From: Symsagittifera roscoffensis
Lineage: Eukaryota; Xenacoelomorpha; Acoela; Convolutidae
Reading direction: 5' to 3'
Length of the DNA: 64,000 bases
Assembly (NCBI RefSeq): GCF_963678635.1
Contig: NC_087066.1
Coordinates: 19,685,996-19,749,995, forward strand
How positions within the stretch are numbered: position 1 is the first letter of the stretch; each line of letters opens with the position of its first letter. The notes beneath the pieces were generated by a model. It was given only the letters and a program-made list of their open reading frames with translations. It was not told the DNA's origin and made no database searches. This document shows, in pieces, positions 59,301-64,000 of the stretch. A program made the position numbers and the translations under genes.

Positions 59301-62300
59301 TGAACATATCGTTAACCTTTCGAGACTTCCTTTCAAAGAAAAGAATGTTTTTTATTAAACTAAAATCCCGGTGGCCCACCATGAAAGATATTACGCAACC
59401 AACTCCATCCATGCGCTGCACATGCATTTGTTTCGGAAACCCTCATATCAGGTTTTGACGGTTTTAATTAATAAAAAACTAGTTCTCATCATTATTCAAG
59501 CTGTTGCTAATAAGAAAAAATTTGATCAAGCAATTCATCTGCTGCACTATGTTTGGCGATATGTGTAAAATGATTTTATCAAAAAAAAAAATTTTCTCTG
59601 AAGCACTGTGATAGTAAAAGTTAACTGGCAAAAATAATTTCGGAAACGTCTCCTTAGTACACTATACGCTTTGATGAGATTTTAATTTTCTTTTTCACCA
59701 TGCAAATCATACGTCGAAACAAACATTGTGATACATATAAACACTGTTTTTGCATGGAAAAACCTCAAATTTGAAATAAAACAAAGAAACAAAAAACTAT
59801 GATGCAATATCCTGTTATCAAAATTTTCATTAGTACCAGAATGTTGAGATATCTGATGAACAATTTCGATTAAAACAAACAAAACAAAAAACAAATAAGT
59901 CGAAATTTTTTTCAAATCTGTCATCTAAACAAAGCTAAGAGATAAAATAAAAATAAATTAGCAACAAGCACGTCCAGTTTTACTCATCTTCGTAATCTAA
60001 CAAATGGATTGACAGAAACTAAAGATAAAGGTAATTACTCGTTTTTAATTACTTGAACAATGTGCGTTGCGATAAAGAAGGCAGTTTTCGCGCAGTAGGC
60101 TGAGCTGCTTTAACTAGGCGTAGAAGGCATTCGCAGCGCTTTCAGAATAATTTAGTAGGCTTTTCTGCAGAGTGTCGATATCTTTGGATCGGTAGGACGA
60201 ATCTTCGTTAAGTTGAGCAAATCTTTGACACTGAAACCGCTGTTATTAGAAAAATCACGCCAAAATTTTGTAGTTCCGATGTGATGAGGACCTTCTAAAC
60301 TCTGTCAAGTTGTCCAGGTTAGGTGAGAAACTTTTCTGAACCATTGTTTATTGATTTCTTTCAATCGTATCGAAGACGGAAACGATCAAAATCTGAAGCA
60401 TTCTCGAAAGATCAAAAAAGAATCCTGTGATTTTACTAGAACGTCAGTTACTTATTTTTGATATTGCGATTGAAATTGCTCGTGGGGATTGACCTTCTAA
60501 AAAGAAAAGAAGTGATACATTTTTTTTATGTTTTAACAAATTAAAGTTTTTTTTTAAAATTTACAATTCAAAACACTTTCTTTACAAACGAAGTTCTAAT
60601 CTCATACCACCAAGAAGGTCAATTCAAATTTTTAAAAAAGAATTCAAAATTATTATAAAAAAATTTATCTCGAAATTCTTGCACTATAAATATGCGATTT
60701 TCACTCTTTAGTTACTTTTCAAAAAAAAATTGCTTTTTATAAGAAAAACTTTTTTTTTGATAATATACCAGCCATTCAGTAATAAAAACAATTTTGATGA
60801 GAATTGATTGAAAGGCAGTAGAACCATTTCAAAAACAATTCTTAAATTTTTTTTTGAAAAAACATCAATTCTACAAAATTAAGAGGGAAAGTGTAAATAA
60901 TTTAGTCGCGAGCATGTTTGTGCTTGCAGCTACGTAATGGAATCAATAGATTGAACGGTTTAAGCGATAAAAATTGAACTTTTTTGAATTTATGAGTCAG
61001 TTTCGAAAATATACTATTTTCTTCAGAATATTTCGTTTGTTTTCTGATGTTTTCTATTAAAACTAGTTATAAAATTACTAGTCAACATCAAAAAATCTTT
61101 TAAAACGAACATGGTTCTAAAACCAATTTGAAAACCGCAATCCGTCGCCATAAAAGGAAATACATGAGGGTTGAAAATATTTTTAAAGGAATAAACAAGA
61201 CTTTTAACTTGATGGTTCAGAATTGAAATTGACTCACAGTAAGGTAAGCCTTACTTTGAATACTGACAAGTTGCGGTCATCAATGATAGTTCTTTGTAAA
61301 ATTGTTGACAAGTATTTTAAATGCGAAAACGTTCGAAACAATAAAGATTTTTAAATGCAATGAAGTTTCTGCATGGTGCAAGTTTATTGGAACATCGAGG
61401 CAAAACGCTTGTTATTCTCGGAAGCTGCAAAACTAAAACTGTTCAGAAAAAAAACGAGAAAAAGCAACAGATTAATTTAAACATTAAAAAATTGCCTAGA
61501 AATGTGTTTAAAAAATCTGTCGGCTGCTCCAAACTTTGTAGCGGCAGAACATTTCACACATTTATTAGCATCTGATTTGTACCGCAATTTTAAAACTGAA
61601 ATGTGAAAGTGATTGAAAAAAGTTGAATGCATAAAACTAAATGAAATAATGATTCCATTATATTACATTTTGGACATTTTTTCTTGCGTTTTCGGCCCAC
61701 GACCTTTCAAATTCTTTTATTTTTGTCAAAACTTGCTTTACCTTGTTGCTTAAAAATTGAAGCCTAGAATTGTTGTGAGCGAATTAGAAATAAAAATATA
61801 ATGATAACAAAAAAAACTTTGTTATAAAAACAGATATAAAAGTTTTGGCTGAAAGTTTGTCGGATTTTTAAAACTTGGTAGCCAAGGAAATGTCACATTG
61901 CTGTTAGCATCTCAGTTTTGCCGCAACTATAAAACTGAACTAGTGGATTTATTGAAAGCAGAGGAAAGCATAAGATTGCCTGAATTTCTGACTTCTTTTT
62001 GGTAAAAAAACTGAACTATTAGAGTGATTGAAAGCAAAGCAATGCATAAAACTGTTTGAAATTCTAATTCTATTTTGGATTGACATTTCTTCACGCATTT
62101 TGGTTCAAATTGAGCTTTTTCTGTAACTTGAGTGTTGAAATTGTCCTTGATAATAGTATAAAAATAACTTTGCAGAAAAAAAAAACAGAAAATGCGAAGT
62201 TGCAAACTTAGTAATTTCCCTACACACTTTATGGCAGAGCCGAATTCGTCATTCCCTACCAATTGAAATTTTTTGATAAAACTAAGGGAGAAAATTTTCA

Positions 62301-63157
62301 AAAATGCTCAAAAACTACAGAAACTGTTAAAAGGAAGTCCTCACTTTGTCCTTGTATATCAGCTGCAGATAATTTTCGTGATATTAATTTTTTAAAGAAA
62401 CTATGGCTTTTCCAAAAAAAAACATGACTCCGCTCACTGTTTTACGGAGATTCTCAAAGAATCGTTGAATTTTTTCCAAAATTTTTTGAGAGGTGTTTAT
62501 TGTCCTAGTTTTATTTGGGTATGTCGGTTTCCGCTAAATTCTTCTCAGATCTGATGATATTAATTTTCAACAATTTTAGGCATTTTTGAAAAACCGTGAT
62601 TCGGTTCAGTGCTATACTGATTTCTTGTATTTTAAGTGCTTTTTTTCTAAAATTGTATATTGCTTTCGTTAGAACATTATTGCAGCTCTTATTTGCAATG
62701 TTGTTTTTTGGATGATTCTCTCCAGTTTTGTAATGTTTTTTTTTCCTAATATATCACATATTTTCCTATATTAAATTATTTTTCTAAGCATGTGTTTAAC
62801 ATGCAGTTGATTAGTTTTTTATTAAACGGCATCATAATATCTTTCCTAGTGACAATTAAAATTTGCTCATTTTTAAGGATTTCTTGTACATCTGATAACT
62901 TGAAACAAAACTTTGACCTTCGGCTCAGTATGGTCATAAACCACCTTAGTCGTCCAAGAATCTTTTAAGGCAAAAATGCAGAAAACTGCTTCAATCAAGT
63001 TAACTTAGTTTCGGAAAAATTCATTTCGCTGAGTTAAACCTTCCTTTTCAGTATTGCTATTACTTCTTCAGCTATCTTGACACGATCTTTAACATAATTG
63101 TCTGAAAAGTTTAGGTAATGAAAATGATCTGGTATGCCTTAGATTGTGTTGTCCATA

Positions 63158-64000
63158 CTTTTTTGAAGTTTATTCGGCATTGGAAGTTGATACTTTTCTG
63201 AAGTTTATTCGGCATTGGAAGTCTATACTTTTCTGAAGTTTATTCGGCATTGGAAGTCAAAACTTTTCTGAAGTTTATTCGGCATTGGAAGTCCATATTT
63301 TTCTGAAGTTTATTCGGCATTGGAAGTCTATACTTTTCTGAAGTTTATTCGGCATTGGAAGTCAATACTTTTCTGAAGTTTATTCGGCATTGGAAGTCCA
63401 TACTTTTCTGAAGTTTAATCGGCATTGGAAGTCCATACTTTTCTGAAGTTTATTTGGCATTGGAAGTCCATATTTTTCTGAAGTTTATTCGGCATTGGAA
63501 GTCTATACTTTTCTGAAGTTTATTCGGCATTGGAAGTCTATACTTTTCTGAAGTTTATTCGGCATTGGAAGTCAAAACTTTTCTGAAGTATATTCGGCAT
63601 TGGAAGTTCATACTTTTTCTGAAGTTTATTCGGCATTGGAAGTCCATACTTTTCTGAAGTTTATTCGGCATTGGAAGTCCATATTTTTCTGAAGTTTATT
63701 CGGCATTGGAAGTCTATACTTTTCTGAAGTTTATTCGGCATTGGAAGTCAATACTTTTCTGAAGTTTATTCGGCATTGGAAGTCCATACTTTTCTGAAGT
63801 ATATTCGGCATTGGAAGTCCATACTTTTCTGAAGTATATTCGGCATTGGAAGTCTATACTTTTCTGAAGTTTATTCGGCATTGGAAGTCCATACTTTTCT
63901 GAAGTATATTCGGCATTGGAAGTCCATGCTTTTCTGAAGTTTATTCGGCATTGGAAGTCCATACTTTTCTGAAGTATATTCGGCATTGAAAGTCCATACT
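63158..64000. repeat. 35-bp minisatellite, about 24 copies, running off the window
   Basis: The unit is CTTTTCTGAAGTTTATTCGG followed by CATTGGAAGTCYATA; the first copy has CTTTTTTG. Units differ mainly in the last five bases (CTATA, CCATA, CAATA, CAAAA) and at TTTATT/TATATT. One copy, near 63613, is 36 bp. The minus-strand frame at 63714-63986 is open because the 35-bp unit is stop-free in every phase it passes through; nothing else supports it as a gene. Confidence 0.95.

Larger units (their letters stand above)
48770..62750. repeat. Nested module array (satellite-like), about 14 kb
   Basis: Three blocks begin with the same module (ATATCGC-AACCTTTCGA-ACTT, near 48822, 52125 and 59305) and end in a TCTGTTGGGTA-TTCTCT-CAGTTTT-type module near 51430, 59270 and 62705. 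A middle module of about 1.7-1.8 kb lies between, once in blocks 1 and 3 and about three times in tandem in block 2. Its landmarks recur: GATTGAAATTG at 49761, 52980, 54710, 56515 and 60468; ATATGCGATTTTCACT at 49950, 53202, 54917, 56737 and 60689; TTTGAGTCAGTTTCGAAAA at 50240, 53530, 55240, 57057 and 60990. No ORF is conserved among copies. Confidence 0.85.

Noticed and set aside
48770-62750. Several 60-120-codon ORFs in the module array as genes
   Set aside because: None is conserved between equivalent positions of the module copies, and all are Phe/Lys/Leu-rich as expected from AT-rich non-coding DNA.
63714-63986. 90-codon minus-strand ORF as a repeat protein gene
   Set aside because: It lies wholly in the 35-bp minisatellite and its openness follows from the unit sequence; no start context, flanking exon or sequence outside the array supports it.
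63158-64000. CRISPR array
   Set aside because: The 35-bp units are contiguous with no unique spacers, and the window is animal nuclear DNA.

Overview
This is nuclear DNA from a multicellular animal. It is AT-rich and gene-poor, with spliced genes and dense transposon-derived sequence. The protein types point to an invertebrate: an EGF and fibrinogen-related secreted protein, and a TRIM-like B-box protein. The env-bearing LTR element and the abundance of short non-autonomous elements would suit a repeat-rich tunicate such as a larvacean. That placement is a guess; nothing here fixes the species.

Layout. 1-11.4 kb holds only repeats: a long inverted repeat (1.5-2.4 kb), several two-copy interspersed families, two tandem copies of a short element that ends in TTGTTCCGAC (family A), a TIR element packed with AAATCGAT arrays that has split another repeat, and a hAT-like MITE. 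11.5-16.2 kb carries a reconstructable four-exon gene on the minus strand: signal peptide, four EGF-like domains, Thr-rich linker, fibrinogen C-terminal domain. Its second intron contains a family A element that itself holds a hAT-like MITE with a perfect 8-bp target duplication. 16.2-20.85 kb holds repeats and short DNA-transposon relics.

20.85-32.34 kb is one LTR retroelement on the minus strand, with 403-bp LTRs, a primer binding site and a polypurine tract. It carries a long Gag region with a zinc knuckle and an Arg/Asn/Ser-rich tail, an envelope-like region, and a large uncharacterised third ORF. No pol is visible. The coding frames are long but interrupted by isolated stops and a few frameshifts. 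This is the most unusual element of the window.

32.4-37.3 kb is again short elements. 37.4-38.2 kb is a dead paralogue of the TRIM-like gene, whose better copy lies at 45.6-48.4 kb (minus strand). 40.1-44.3 kb is a GC-richer block with decayed coding-like frames and an internal duplication; I cannot classify it. 48.7-62.75 kb is a roughly 14-kb nested array of 1.7-1.8-kb modules, and 63.16 kb to the window end is a 35-bp minisatellite. Only two host genes (fibrinogen-related and TRIM-like) are supported. No tRNA, rRNA or CRISPR array was seen.
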